Below, piece after piece: positions 34,353 to 42,804 of a stretch of DNA of 64,000 nt. The stretch is from contig CAWJCB010000042.1 of assembly GCA_963841105.1 (NCBI GenBank), positions 1 to 64,000 of the forward strand, written 5' to 3'. Both the position numbers and the translations under genes were made by a program. The notes under the pieces are model-generated. The model did not search any database. It saw nothing but the letters and a program-made list of their open reading frames with translations, and was not told where the DNA came from. This stretch comes from VAZQ01 sp963841105 (GTDB lineage: Bacteria; Pseudomonadota; Alphaproteobacteria; Rhizobiales; Xanthobacteraceae). The first letter of the stretch is position 1. The number at the start of each line of letters is the position of its first letter.

Positions 34353-35585
34353 TTGGCTGACGTATCACTCCTGCTGACACGGGGTCGCGTGCTGCCATTT
34401 GGCGCCAATGATCCGGAGCCGCTCGATATCGCGATCGGTGATGATGGCCAAATCGTCGCACTCGGCCCCGCGAGCAAGCAAGCGACCGCAGGTAGAGTTA
34501 TCGATCTCGGCAACAAGCTCGTTGTGCCGGGCCTCGTCGATGCTCATCAGCATCTCGACAAGTCGCGCACGCGGCGCCTGGTAGACAACCCGACCGCGAC
34601 CCTGGAAGGCGCCTCGAATGCCTATCGCAGCTTCGCCGCCGCAAGAACACGCAAGGACATCGTGGCCTGCGCCGAGCGCACGCTCGACATTTGCCTCGCC
34701 CACGGGACGGTGGCCATCCGCAACCACACCAACATCGAATCCCAGAGTGAGCTTCGCAGCATCGAAGCCATGATCGAGCTTCGCGAACGCTGCCGCGCGC
34801 GCATGAGATTGCAAGTCGTTGCCCATCTGACCGGCGATGCACCGCGGAGATTGGATGCCGCGCGACAATGGCTTGGCGCGGCGATAGCCACTGGCGCCGA
34901 CGCCATCGGCGGCGTACCGCAATATGCCGACGAGCCGCTTCGCTTCCTCGACCTGCTTTTCGAATTCGCGGAGAGCTCGGGGTTGCCGCTCGATATGCAT
35001 ATCGATGAGCACCTTGATGCCGGCCGACTTCTGTTTGACGCCGTGATCGAGCGTACGCGCGCGCATGGGATGCAGGGACGCGTTACCGCGGGCCACTGCT
35101 GCGCGCTCAGTGCGGCGGCGCCGGATGCGGCCAAACGCATCATCTCCGGCCTTGCAGAGGCTGGGATTGCCGTCGTCACGCTTCCCGCCGCCAATTTGTT
35201 TCTGCAGGGGCGCGAGGCCCAGCAGTTGTTCCCGCGAGGCCTCACCCGGGTACGGGAGTTGCTCGCCGCCGGCGTTCCTGTCGCCGCGGCATCCGACAAC
35301 ATTCAAGATCCATTCGTTCCGATTGGCTCGGGCGACCTGCTGGAAGTCGCACGCTGGACGGCGGTGGCCGGGCATCTTGGATTGGCCGACCTATCCCGCG
35401 CTTTCGAGATGGTTTCGGCCACTCCCGCCTCCGTGATCGGGCTTGGCACCGACTGGGGCATACGTAAAGGCGCGCGCGCCGATCTGCTCATCACGGACGG
35501 CGAGGATGCCGAAGATCTTGTTGCGACCGGCGCGGCCAATCGCGCTGTCCTTGTCGGCGGCCGGCTTGTCGCCGGAGCGCTGTAG
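34353..35585 (+). CDS. Cytosine-deaminase-like amidohydrolase
   Basis: A 410-aa metal-dependent amidohydrolase of the CodA type. Metal-binding residues are visible: H65 and H67 (DAHQHLDKS), His in DMHIDEH (about 215), His in TAGHCCALS (about 250) and Asp in ASDNIQDPF (about 310). HIDEH and SDNIQDPF are typical of CodA/isocytosine- and N-isopropylammelide-type deaminases, so a heterocyclic amine is a likely substrate. The TTG start is supported by AGGA 7 nt upstream. First gene of an operon running to 40559. Confidence 0.88.
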   Translation: MADVSLLLTRGRVLPFGANDPEPLDIAIGDDGQIVALGPASKQATAGRVIDLGNKLVVPGLVDAHQHLDKSRTRRLVDNPTATLEGASNAYRSFAAARTRKDIVACAERTLDICLAHGTVAIRNHTNIESQSELRSIEAMIELRERCRARMRLQVVAHLTGDAPRRLDAARQWLGAAIATGADAIGGVPQYADEPLRFLDLLFEFAESSGLPLDMHIDEHLDAGRLLFDAVIERTRAHGMQGRVTAGHCCALSAAAPDAAKRIISGLAEAGIAVVTLPAANLFLQGREAQQLFPRGLTRVRELLAAGVPVAAASDNIQDPFVPIGSGDLLEVARWTAVAGHLGLADLSRAFEMVSATPASVIGLGTDWGIRKGARADLLITDGEDAEDLVATGAANRAVLVGGRLVAGAL

Positions 35586-35617
35586 AGAACATGAACGACG
35601 ATGCACGTGCGGCGGCG

Positions 35618-35648
35618 TGTGGGGCAGGTTTAAAACCCGCCCCCCACA
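35618..35648. repeat. Short palindrome, GGGGCAGGTTTAAAACCCGCCCC type
   Basis: TGTGGGGCAGGTTT/AAAACCCGCCCCCCACA hairpin in the short gap ahead of the M20 gene. Same family as 4679-4703. Confidence 0.6.
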
Positions 35649-35669
35649 AAACGGGTGAGGAGAAAAACA

Positions 35670-36857
35670 ATGAACGCTCCGGTGCTAGAGAAGCTTGCCT
35701 CTTCGCTGGCAACAGAGACCGCGGTCGGCGTCACCCAGGAGATGGTGCGCATCGACAGCACCAACGGCAAGGAAGATGCGCTTGCGCGCCGGCTCGAGGC
35801 GCGACTGAAGTCGCTCGGGGTCGGGAAGGTCTGGTGCGAAAAAACCTACGAGGGCCGTCTCAATACGTTGTGGGAAGTCGACAGCGGCCGAGCCGGTCCG
35901 CGCCTTCTCTTCACCGGCCATCTCGACACCAAGCCGGTGTGCGAAGGCTGGCAGCGCGATCCTTTCGACGGCGCAATCGAGCACGGCCGGCTCTACGGCC
36001 ACGGCGTCATGGACATGAAAGCCGGACTCGGCGCGCTGATCGGCGGCGTCAAGACGCTGGTCGAGAGCGGGACGGATTTCAAGGGCAAGCTCACGTTTGC
36101 CGCCGTCGCCGACCACATGGGCCAGCAGACGGGCAGCATTGATTTGTTTCGCCGGCACCAGTTCGACCACTGCGTTCTCGCCGAGCTCACCGACATGCAA
36201 ATCTATATCGCGCATCGCGGCCGGTACTACTTCGACATCTCCACCATCGGCCGGTCGGCTCACACGTGCCACAAGCACCGAGCCGTCAACGCCATCGAGA
36301 AGATGCTGCCGGTGATCGAGGATATCTCGAAGCTCAAATACCTGCCGGATGTTCCGCAGGGGATGAAGGAGCTGGTCGGCCCGGAGCTCTACACTGCGGT
36401 CGGCCGCATCTATGGCGGACTGTTTCCGGGCGGGCCGTCGATGATACCGGACCGCTGCACCATTCGCGTCGATACCCGGCCGCAACCCGGCGTTCCCATC
36501 GAGGAAGTCAGGGCACTCATTACGGCGGCAATCGATCGCGCCAAGGCTCGCGACCGTGACATCGTCACCGAAATGATTGACGCCGACATCAAGGATTCCT
36601 TCATGGTGGATCCGCAGGCGCCGGTCGTCGTAGCTCTCAAAGAGGCGTGGGAAGCAACAATGGGAAAGCCGGCCAAATTCCATGGCGGCTCGTGGCTCGG
36701 AGATACGGCAAGCTTCGGGCGGCTGTGCGAGACGGTGATCTTTGGCCCCGGCGGCGAGCCAGTGTATCAGCCCAACGAATCTCTTGCGGTTACCGACATC
36801 GAGGCTGCGACCCGCATCTATGCGCTGACCGCCGCGACAATCCTGCACGCCGCATGA
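35670..36857 (+). CDS. M20 family deacylase (ArgE/DapE-like) with altered metal site
   Basis: A 395-aa ArgE/DapE-like protein. H84 and D86 (FTGHLDTKP) and D115 (HGVMDMKAG) are normal. The usual DEE motif holding the general base and a metal ligand is ADHMGQQTGS here (A147, D148, H149), and the C-terminal His of HxPNE is Gln (VYQPNESL). E172 and H198 (GRSAHTCHKH) remain. So two metal-ligand positions and the base differ from canonical M20 enzymes. GAGGAG precedes the ATG at 35670. Expected chemistry is amide hydrolysis, but activity and metal dependence are uncertain. Confidence 0.85.
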   Translation: MNAPVLEKLASSLATETAVGVTQEMVRIDSTNGKEDALARRLEARLKSLGVGKVWCEKTYEGRLNTLWEVDSGRAGPRLLFTGHLDTKPVCEGWQRDPFDGAIEHGRLYGHGVMDMKAGLGALIGGVKTLVESGTDFKGKLTFAAVADHMGQQTGSIDLFRRHQFDHCVLAELTDMQIYIAHRGRYYFDISTIGRSAHTCHKHRAVNAIEKMLPVIEDISKLKYLPDVPQGMKELVGPELYTAVGRIYGGLFPGGPSMIPDRCTIRVDTRPQPGVPIEEVRALITAAIDRAKARDRDIVTEMIDADIKDSFMVDPQAPVVVALKEAWEATMGKPAKFHGGSWLGDTASFGRLCETVIFGPGGEPVYQPNESLAVTDIEAATRIYALTAATILHAA

Positions 36858-36873
36858 GCGCGGGGCGGGCGCG

Positions 36874-37746
36874 ATGCAGATCCGCACCTCCGACGGAATC
36901 AGGCTTGACGCACACTCGGTCGGCAGCGGACCGCCGCTTGTTTTCGCGCACGAGTTTTCCAGCGATGCGAGGAGCTGGAACTTACAGGTTGGCTTCCTCT
37001 CCCGCTACTATCGCTGCACCGTTTACTGCGCGCGCGGCTACCCGCCCTCCGATGTGCCTGCGGCGATCGACGCCTACGATCAAATCCGCGCTGCGGAGGA
37101 CCTGGCCGACGTGGTGCGCGCCGTCTGTGACGAACCCGCTCACGTCATCGGGTTGTCGATGGGCGGCTTTGCCGCAATTCATTTCGGTCTGCGTCATCCG
37201 CAGCTCGCCCGATCTCTAGTCGTTGCCGGCGTTGGGTATGGCGCCAAACCCGATCAGCAGTCGGAGCATGGCATCTCTGCCCGGCGTGAGGCGGATCGCG
37301 CAGAGGCAATCGGCATGGCCGCATTTGCCGGCGAGCTGGCTGCAAGCAGCTACGCGCAATCCCTGCGGGCCAAGGACGAGAGCGGCTGGAATCACTTTGC
37401 GCACCGGCTCGCCGGGCATTGCGTCACCGGGATGGCCATGACATTGCGCGGCGTGCTCGCCAGGCGCCCTTCTCTCTGGCACATTGCGGATCAATTGCGC
37501 AGCTTTGACCGTCCGGTCCTGCTTGTCGTGGGCGATGAGGACACGCCGTGCCTCGAGCCCAATCTTTTTCTCAAGGCCACGCTGCCGGATGCGGCGCTAT
37601 GCGTCATCCCGCGCACGGGACATCTGCTTAATCTGGAAGAACCGGCGCTTTTCAACACAATCGTATTTGGCTTCCTGGCCGCCGTCGAGCGCGGCCGGTG
37701 GAGCGAATGGCGAGGCCAAGTGGCTGGCGCAGGAGAGAGAGGGTAG
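36874..37746 (+). CDS. Alpha/beta hydrolase (paralogue of 21819-22706)
   Basis: A 290-aa hydrolase. It shares with the protein at 21819 the line-up FAHEFSSD (24-31), CARGYPPSDVP, GLSMGGFAAIHFG (nucleophile Ser95), LRGVLARRPS, VVGDEDTPCL (probable Asp) and PRTGHLLNLEEPALFN (His). The N-terminal DGIRL start is typical of this fold. It sits 16 bp after the M20 gene and just ahead of an SDR gene. The similar setting of both paralogues suggests two related pathways or substrates. Confidence 0.86.
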   Translation: MQIRTSDGIRLDAHSVGSGPPLVFAHEFSSDARSWNLQVGFLSRYYRCTVYCARGYPPSDVPAAIDAYDQIRAAEDLADVVRAVCDEPAHVIGLSMGGFAAIHFGLRHPQLARSLVVAGVGYGAKPDQQSEHGISARREADRAEAIGMAAFAGELAASSYAQSLRAKDESGWNHFAHRLAGHCVTGMAMTLRGVLARRPSLWHIADQLRSFDRPVLLVVGDEDTPCLEPNLFLKATLPDAALCVIPRTGHLLNLEEPALFNTIVFGFLAAVERGRWSEWRGQVAGAGERG

Positions 37747-37749
37747 CCA

Positions 37750-38508
37750 ATGAGCGGTTCGGGAAGGCTGGCGGGCAAGGTTGCACTGGTGACGGGGGGC
37801 AGCCGTGGTCTCGGGCGCGGAATTGCGGAAGGATTCGGGGCCGAGGGCGCCAAGGTCATCGTGAACTATCTGAAGGACGACAAGGCCGCCAATGCCGTCG
37901 TGGAGACGATCAAGAAGAGCGGCAGCGACGCCATCATGGTGCGCGCCAATATCGGCGAGGTCGGGGATGTCACCGGGATGATCGATGCTGCCGTCAAGCA
38001 GTTCGGCAGCATCGACATTCTCGTCAACAATGCTGGCATGCTCAATTCGTTCAAGCTTGCGGATATGTCGGTGGAGACCTGGGACGAGATGATCAAGGTG
38101 CATCTGCGCGGAATGTTCTTGTGCACGCGGTTTGCAATACCGCATATGCTCAAGCAGAAGAGCGGAAAAATCATCAACATGAGCGGTACCTTCGGCGTGA
38201 CCGGCGGCGCCGAATTCACCCATATGTCGGCCGCCAAGGCAGGGATGATCGGGTTCACGCGCGCGCTTGCGCGCGAAGTCGGGCACGACGGCATCAACGT
38301 GAACTGCATCGCGCCGGCGATCATCCGCACCGACCTCTATAATTTCATGCCAAACGACGTACGCGACGCGATCGTCGGCGCCTATCCGCTCGGGCGCGTC
38401 GGCGAGGTCGAGGACGTGGTCGCCACCGCGCTGTTTCTCGCTACCAGGGATGGCGACTATTTCACCGGGCAGACACTCTGCCCGGCGGGCGGCGATGTCA
38501 TGGTTTGA
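37750..38508 (+). CDS. SDR family protein (FabG-like) with catalytic Tyr replaced
   Basis: A 252-aa classical SDR. TGGSRGLG (15-22) and VNNAG (92-96) bind the cofactor, and Ser145 and Lys163 are in place. The catalytic Tyr of YxxxK is Met159 (HMSAAKAG), and the Asn of the tetrad is His118 (VHLRG). Without the Tyr acid/base, ordinary alcohol/ketone redox is unlikely. It may bind NAD(P) for another purpose, or a neighbouring residue substitutes. GAGAGAGG precedes the ATG, and the gene follows the hydrolase by three bases. Confidence 0.87.
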   Translation: MSGSGRLAGKVALVTGGSRGLGRGIAEGFGAEGAKVIVNYLKDDKAANAVVETIKKSGSDAIMVRANIGEVGDVTGMIDAAVKQFGSIDILVNNAGMLNSFKLADMSVETWDEMIKVHLRGMFLCTRFAIPHMLKQKSGKIINMSGTFGVTGGAEFTHMSAAKAGMIGFTRALAREVGHDGINVNCIAPAIIRTDLYNFMPNDVRDAIVGAYPLGRVGEVEDVVATALFLATRDGDYFTGQTLCPAGGDVMV

Positions 38509-38536
38509 GCCGGCGCTGTGCTTGACCTTTTTTCCC

Positions 38537-38642
38537 GTCATTCCGGGGCCGAGCGCAGCGAGGGAGCCCGGAATCTAGTAATTGCCGATAGAGACTACTG
38601 GATTCCGGCTCGCCGCTTCACTTCGCGGCGCCCCGGAATGAC
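38537..38642. repeat. Type B palindromic element
   Basis: GTCATTCCGGGGC ... GCCCCGGAATGAC ends with inner AATCTAGTAATT/GACTACTGGATT arms. It lies between the SDR and NIPSNAP genes, inside the operon. Confidence 0.75.
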
Positions 38643-38664
38643 AACAAGCGGGAGAGATATCTCA

Positions 38665-38979
38665 ATGATCGTTGAGGAGCGCTGTTACACGCTCAAGCCG
38701 GGAACTGTTCAACTCTATTACCAGGACTACGACCCGCGCGGGCTGGCAATCCAGAAAAAGATCCTCGGTAATCTCATCGGCTATTTTCATACCGAGATTG
38801 GCGAGCTCAACCAGATCGTGCATCTGTGGGGTTACGACTCGCTCGCCGAACGCGAACGGCGTCGTGCGCTCCTTGCCAGTGACCCGGAATGGCAGGATTA
38901 CCTCAAACAGTCGCCAGACATCATCGTCAAAATGGAGAGCCGGATACTCATACCGTCGCCGTTCTCGCCGATAAGGTAG
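38665..38979 (+). CDS. NIPSNAP family protein
   Basis: A 104-aa ferredoxin-like barrel protein. IVEERCYTLKPGTVQLYYQDYDPRGLAIQKKILGNLIGYFHTEIGELNQIVHLWGYDSLAERERRRALL follows the NIPSNAP pattern (RxYTLkPG ... lGxlxGyFxtEiGpLNxvvHlWxYxdxxxRxxxRaxL). Small stand-alone NIPSNAP proteins are common in degradation operons, but their biochemical role is unknown. GGGAGAG precedes the ATG. Confidence 0.88.
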   Translation: MIVEERCYTLKPGTVQLYYQDYDPRGLAIQKKILGNLIGYFHTEIGELNQIVHLWGYDSLAERERRRALLASDPEWQDYLKQSPDIIVKMESRILIPSPFSPIR

Positions 38980-39018
38980 CGCCTGATCTGCATAGAAAAT
39001 GTTGCGAGCACTCAACTG

Positions 39019-39144
39019 AACCTCTCCCCGCTTGCGGGGAGAGGTCGCGAGCGAAGCGAGCGGGTGAGGGGCCCATTGGCCTAATCACAAGTAGCGGAGA
39101 AGGCCCCTCACCCCAACCCTCTCCCCGCAGAGCGGGGAGAGGGA
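39019..39144. repeat. CTCTCCCCGC palindromic element
   Basis: AACCTCTCCCCGCTTGCGGG at the left and CTCTCCCCGCAGAGCGGGGA at the right are each hairpins, and GGTGAGGGGCC/GGCCCCTCACC pairs the halves. This type is widespread in rhizobial genomes. It fills the gap before the amidohydrolase gene. Confidence 0.7.
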
Positions 39145-39161
39145 GTCAACGAGCCGAGGGA

Positions 39162-40559
39162 ATGATGGAGCACGCTGATATTCTGATAGAGCACGGCATT
39201 CTGCTCACGCTCAACAAGGATCGACAGATAATCACCGACGGAGCGGTAGCCATATGCGAGGACCGCATCGCCGCCGTCGGCAAGACGTCGGATGTGCGGA
39301 AAAAGTTCGCGGGGAAGAAGGCTCTCGACGCATCCATGCGGCTGGTGATGCCCGGCCTGGTCAACGGCCATGCGCATCTCGGCGAGATCGCCCGCGGCCT
39401 CATTCCGGACACGCTGCGCACAAGCGACTGGCTCAAGTTCTGGTGCTATCCCTACATGGCCGCGATCACGCCCGAGGATGAGTATTGGTACGCCAAGTGC
39501 CTGATGGCGGAGATGATCCGCTCCGGCACGACGTGCTTCGTCGAGCCCGGCTGCATGTGGCTCGATACCACGATAAAGGCGGTCGAAGAGAGCGGCATGC
39601 GGGCCACCACCGGAAGCTGGGTGTGGGATCACGCCGGACCGGACGGGCACAAATGCCCGGAATATTTCAAGAAGATGACCTTGCGGCAGGCGCTCGATCT
39701 GACGGAAGAGAACATCAAGGCATACGACGGCAGCGCCGCGGGCCGCATCAAGTGCTTTGCAACCATCGAGGGCGTGGGAACATGCTCGGACGATCTGATG
39801 CTCGGCGCCAAGGCTCTTGCCGACAAGCACGGCACCTTCACGCTGATGCATAAGGCGAGCTCGCGCGAGGAGGTCGCGAGCGAGCTTAAGGCGACCGGTC
39901 ACCGGCCCGTGGAGCACATGTATCGTATCGGGTCGCTTGGGCCCAATGTTTATCTCAATCACATGACCGCGGTGGAATCGTTCGAAGTCGAAATGCTCGC
40001 CGAGACCGGCACGAAGGTCTGTCAGAACCCGCCGGCCGCATTGAAGCTCGCCAAGGGCACGACGCAGATGAGCCGCTTCCTGGAAATGCGGGCCAAGGGC
40101 GTCACCGTCTGCCTCGGTTGCGACGGGGTCAATTCCGGCGACCACAAGGACATGTTCCGCTCCATGTATCTGGCGGCAACGCTGCCCAAGGACGCCAAGA
40201 TCGATCCCGAAGTGATCACTGCCGAGGAAGTGGTGGAGATGGCGACGCTTGCCGGCTACCGCGCAGTCGGCTGGCACGATGAGATCGGCGCGCTCGAAGC
40301 CGGCAAGAAAGCCGATCTGATAGTTATCAACGTCAACCGCCCCGAATGGGTGCCGACCTATAATTACGTGTACAGCCTGGTCTACACCGCGAGCGGCGAC
40401 TGCGTGGATACCGTGATCGTCGATGGCCGCATCCTGATGGAAAATCGGCAGCTCACCACCATCGATCTTGCCGAGGTGCACGCGCGTTGCCGGGAGCTGG
40501 CGCCGAAGCTTGCCGCGCGCGCCAACGTCAAGCCGCAGTCGCGCTGGCCAGTGATTTAA
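39162..40559 (+). CDS. Amidohydrolase (SsnA/TrzN/MTA-SAH deaminase-like)
   Basis: A 465-aa metal-dependent hydrolase of the chlorohydrolase/deaminase group. H70 and H72 (NGHAHLGE) are the first metal pair, His in TLMHKASSREE and NHMTAVE are later ligands, and Asp in CLGCDGVNSGDHKDMF is the catalytic Asp. The usual HxxE of adenosine-type deaminases is HKAS here. Related enzymes deaminate or dechlorinate N-heterocycles. ATG 39162 or 39165; GAGGG is upstream. Last gene of the 34353 operon, separated from NIPSNAP by a repeat. Confidence 0.88.
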   Translation: MMEHADILIEHGILLTLNKDRQIITDGAVAICEDRIAAVGKTSDVRKKFAGKKALDASMRLVMPGLVNGHAHLGEIARGLIPDTLRTSDWLKFWCYPYMAAITPEDEYWYAKCLMAEMIRSGTTCFVEPGCMWLDTTIKAVEESGMRATTGSWVWDHAGPDGHKCPEYFKKMTLRQALDLTEENIKAYDGSAAGRIKCFATIEGVGTCSDDLMLGAKALADKHGTFTLMHKASSREEVASELKATGHRPVEHMYRIGSLGPNVYLNHMTAVESFEVEMLAETGTKVCQNPPAALKLAKGTTQMSRFLEMRAKGVTVCLGCDGVNSGDHKDMFRSMYLAATLPKDAKIDPEVITAEEVVEMATLAGYRAVGWHDEIGALEAGKKADLIVINVNRPEWVPTYNYVYSLVYTASGDCVDTVIVDGRILMENRQLTTIDLAEVHARCRELAPKLAARANVKPQSRWPVI

Positions 40560-40566
40560 GCGGCTT

Positions 40567-41535
40567 TCAGCGCGGCTGAAAGCTGGAGTCCCTGATCAGG
40601 CGCGCACCGTTGGCGCGCTGCTCCTTGAGGTACGCGGCGAGATGCTCGGGCGTGTCGAATACAGGAACGACGCCGATGTCGGTCAGCCGCGTCTTGCGGA
40701 ATTCCGGATTGTTGCCGATGTCGGCAATCTCATCGTGCAACTTCTGAATGATGCTCCTTGGCACGCCGGCCGGCGCGACGAAAGCGAAATAGACGGGCGC
40801 GAGGTTGGGAAAGCCGAGCTCCTGCAATGTCGGTATTTCGGGAAACAGAGGCGAGCGCGTCTCTGAATCCACGGCAATAGCGTTGACGGTGCCGTTCTGA
40901 ATGTACGAAATGAAGTTGGGCAAGCCGACGATCGCCACCGGAGTGGTTCCGGTCAGGAGGCCGGTGACCATGTCGCCCCCGCCCCGCACCGGGACATGCA
41001 CAAGGTCGGCGCCGGTCTTCTTCTTCCAGTTCTCGATTGTGATCTGCATGGGAATGGCCAAGGCGCTGTAGCTCAGGCTGCCCGGTTTGCTCTTTGAAAG
41101 CGCCGCCAGCTCGTCGAGCGATTTAACTCCGAGCGCCGCGCTGACCACCATGCCCTGGGTATTGATAAAGGCGTTGGTGATGGGCTCGAAATCCTTCTCC
41201 GGATCATAGGGAATGGATTTGAATGTGAACTGGTTGAGCGTAAGCGTCTCGTTGGGCAGCAGGCAGATGCTGTAGCCGTCGTTGGGGGCTTCGGCACAGG
41301 CGCGCCCGGCGATGTTCATTCCGCCGCCCGAGCGGTTCTCGATGATAACCGGTTGTCCAAGCCGTTTTTGCAGTTCGTCCCCGAGCGCGCGGACAAAGAT
41401 GTCGCTTGTGCCGCCTGCGCTGTTGGCGGTGATGACCCGCAACGGCTTGCCGGGATACGTCTCGGCCGTTGCCGGCCCGCTGCTCCAGAGCACCGCAATC
41501 ACGGCAGCTGAAAAAATCGAGGGTAACCCTTGCAT
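40567..41535 (-). CDS. TctC/Bug-type periplasmic binding protein
   Basis: A 322-aa tripartite tricarboxylate transporter (TTT) family receptor. ATG 41535 has GAGAGAACG upstream. A Sec signal peptide ends about residue 24 (SSGPATA). YPGKPLRVITANSAGGTSDIFVRALGDELQKRLGQPVIIENRSGGGMNIAG is the Bug signature region. No TctA/TctB membrane genes are in the window, as for most Bug proteins, so it works with a distant transporter or as a sensor. It shares an operon with the ACMSD-like gene, so its ligand may be that enzyme's substrate or product. Confidence 0.9.
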   Translation of the reverse strand: MQGLPSIFSAAVIAVLWSSGPATAETYPGKPLRVITANSAGGTSDIFVRALGDELQKRLGQPVIIENRSGGGMNIAGRACAEAPNDGYSICLLPNETLTLNQFTFKSIPYDPEKDFEPITNAFINTQGMVVSAALGVKSLDELAALSKSKPGSLSYSALAIPMQITIENWKKKTGADLVHVPVRGGGDMVTGLLTGTTPVAIVGLPNFISYIQNGTVNAIAVDSETRSPLFPEIPTLQELGFPNLAPVYFAFVAPAGVPRSIIQKLHDEIADIGNNPEFRKTRLTDIGVVPVFDTPEHLAAYLKEQRANGARLIRDSSFQPR

Positions 41536-41579
41536 CGTTCTCTCTGGTTCTTCGCGCAACTCGGCCTGGAGGTCCGCAA

Positions 41580-42542
41580 TCAGCTCAGCTTCAGGAGCCT
41601 CCGCGCATTGCTCCAGAAGATCTTCTCCTTGTCGGCAGCGGGAATGTCCAGCTCGCGAATAAGCCTGATCGCGCGCGGCTTAAGCGACGTGAGCGGCGGC
41701 GCGTCACTGCCATACAACACGCGGTCCGGACCCATCCAGTCCAGGATCATCTTCATCGCCGGCGGATTGTATGTCACCGTGTCCAGGTACATGCGCTTGA
41801 GATAATGGCTGGGCTGGTGCTTGATTTTCATCGGCACATAGGGCCCAAGAAAGAAGGCTTCGTCCTGCAATTCGTAGGCATAGTCCATCCGGCTGATTGT
41901 CTCGCAAATCCCGCCGCCACCGTGCGAGGCGACGATCTTCAGGCGCGGAAAGTCCTCCAGGACGCCGCGCACGATGAGCCTTCCGAGCGCGAGACAGAGA
42001 TCGAAGGGCCGGCCAATGCTGGAGGCCAGGCGATATTCACGCATGCGCTCCTCGCCGAAGCCGAGATGCGGTGGATGGATCATCACCGGCACGTCGAGAT
42101 CCTGCACCAGCTCCCAGAACGGGCGCGCTTCGTCGTCGTCGGGGTAATGCCCCTTATGGCTGGAATGGATGAAAATGCCTTTGAGGCCGAGTTGCCGGAT
42201 TGCCCGTTCGGTCTCCTTGATGAACGCCCGCCCGCCACACGGAAGAATGGTGGCAAAGCAATAGAGCGTGCCCTTGTGCTTCTCCTGCACCTCGGCGGCA
42301 TAATCGCTCCACCGCTGCACTGACGGCAACTCGTCAGCGGCGCTCTTGCCGCGCAAATAATGCGCGGCATTGGTCACGACGCTGATGTCGATGCCCGCCG
42401 CATGATGCGCCTCGAGAAAATTCTCCAGCACCATGGGGCAACCGCGCTCGCCCCAGGACGGGCCAGAGCTTCCGTCGAAAGTTCGCATGTCGTCGGCCGC
42501 CTCTTCGGGGGTGTAGATGTGCGAGTGCCAATCGAGGATCAT
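41580..42542 (-). CDS. Amidohydrolase_2 (ACMSD-like) family protein
   Basis: A 320-aa TIM-barrel hydrolase/decarboxylase. The HxH metal pair is H6/H8 (DWHSHI), with later ligands in VMIHPPHLGFG (about His155) and KIVASHGGGG (about His206), and Asp in LYGSDAPPL (about 277). Members include aminocarboxymuconate-semialdehyde, gamma-resorcylate and 5-carboxyvanillate decarboxylases and some lactonases, so non-oxidative decarboxylation or hydrolysis of a ring-derived acid is plausible. It heads a two-gene operon with the Bug protein. Confidence 0.87.
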   Translation of the reverse strand: MILDWHSHIYTPEEAADDMRTFDGSSGPSWGERGCPMVLENFLEAHHAAGIDISVVTNAAHYLRGKSAADELPSVQRWSDYAAEVQEKHKGTLYCFATILPCGGRAFIKETERAIRQLGLKGIFIHSSHKGHYPDDDEARPFWELVQDLDVPVMIHPPHLGFGEERMREYRLASSIGRPFDLCLALGRLIVRGVLEDFPRLKIVASHGGGGICETISRMDYAYELQDEAFFLGPYVPMKIKHQPSHYLKRMYLDTVTYNPPAMKMILDWMGPDRVLYGSDAPPLTSLKPRAIRLIRELDIPAADKEKIFWSNARRLLKLS

Positions 42543-42614
42543 GAAACCTTTTTGCCGGCATGCGGGGCGCTGTCAATTCAAGCGAATAATAGGCCCCACG
42601 GCTGAGCACGCAGA

Positions 42615-42624
42615 TCGTATACAC
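42615..42624. promoter_or_regulatory. Candidate GntR/FCD operator, ACMSD-pao junction
   Basis: TCGTATACAC shares the CGTATACA core with the site at 34277. It is 73 bp from the ACMSD-like start and 181 bp from the paoA-like start. The rest of the 262-bp gap (42543-42804) shows no gene. Confidence 0.42.
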
Positions 42625-42804
42625 CTATAAACCAGCCTTTTTGACCCCTATTTGTGGCCGTTGACCTGGATAGCGGAGTTGATCTTGGTATTTTGCTTCG
42701 GTTCTCGGGAACCAGTTCGAGAACCTTCAGTTGGATGCATGTTGGGGCGGGGCGGTGCATTGCCTGCCTGCCGCAGAGGTCGGTTAATCTGGGGAGAAAC
42801 TCGT

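Noticed and set aside
6131..38642. Type A and B elements as insertion sequences
   Set aside because: They are about 40-180 bp, carry no transposase and show no clear target duplications; annotated only as repeats.
39108..40481. 457-aa antisense open frame over the amidohydrolase
   Set aside because: No recognisable domain and full overlap with a well-supported gene.
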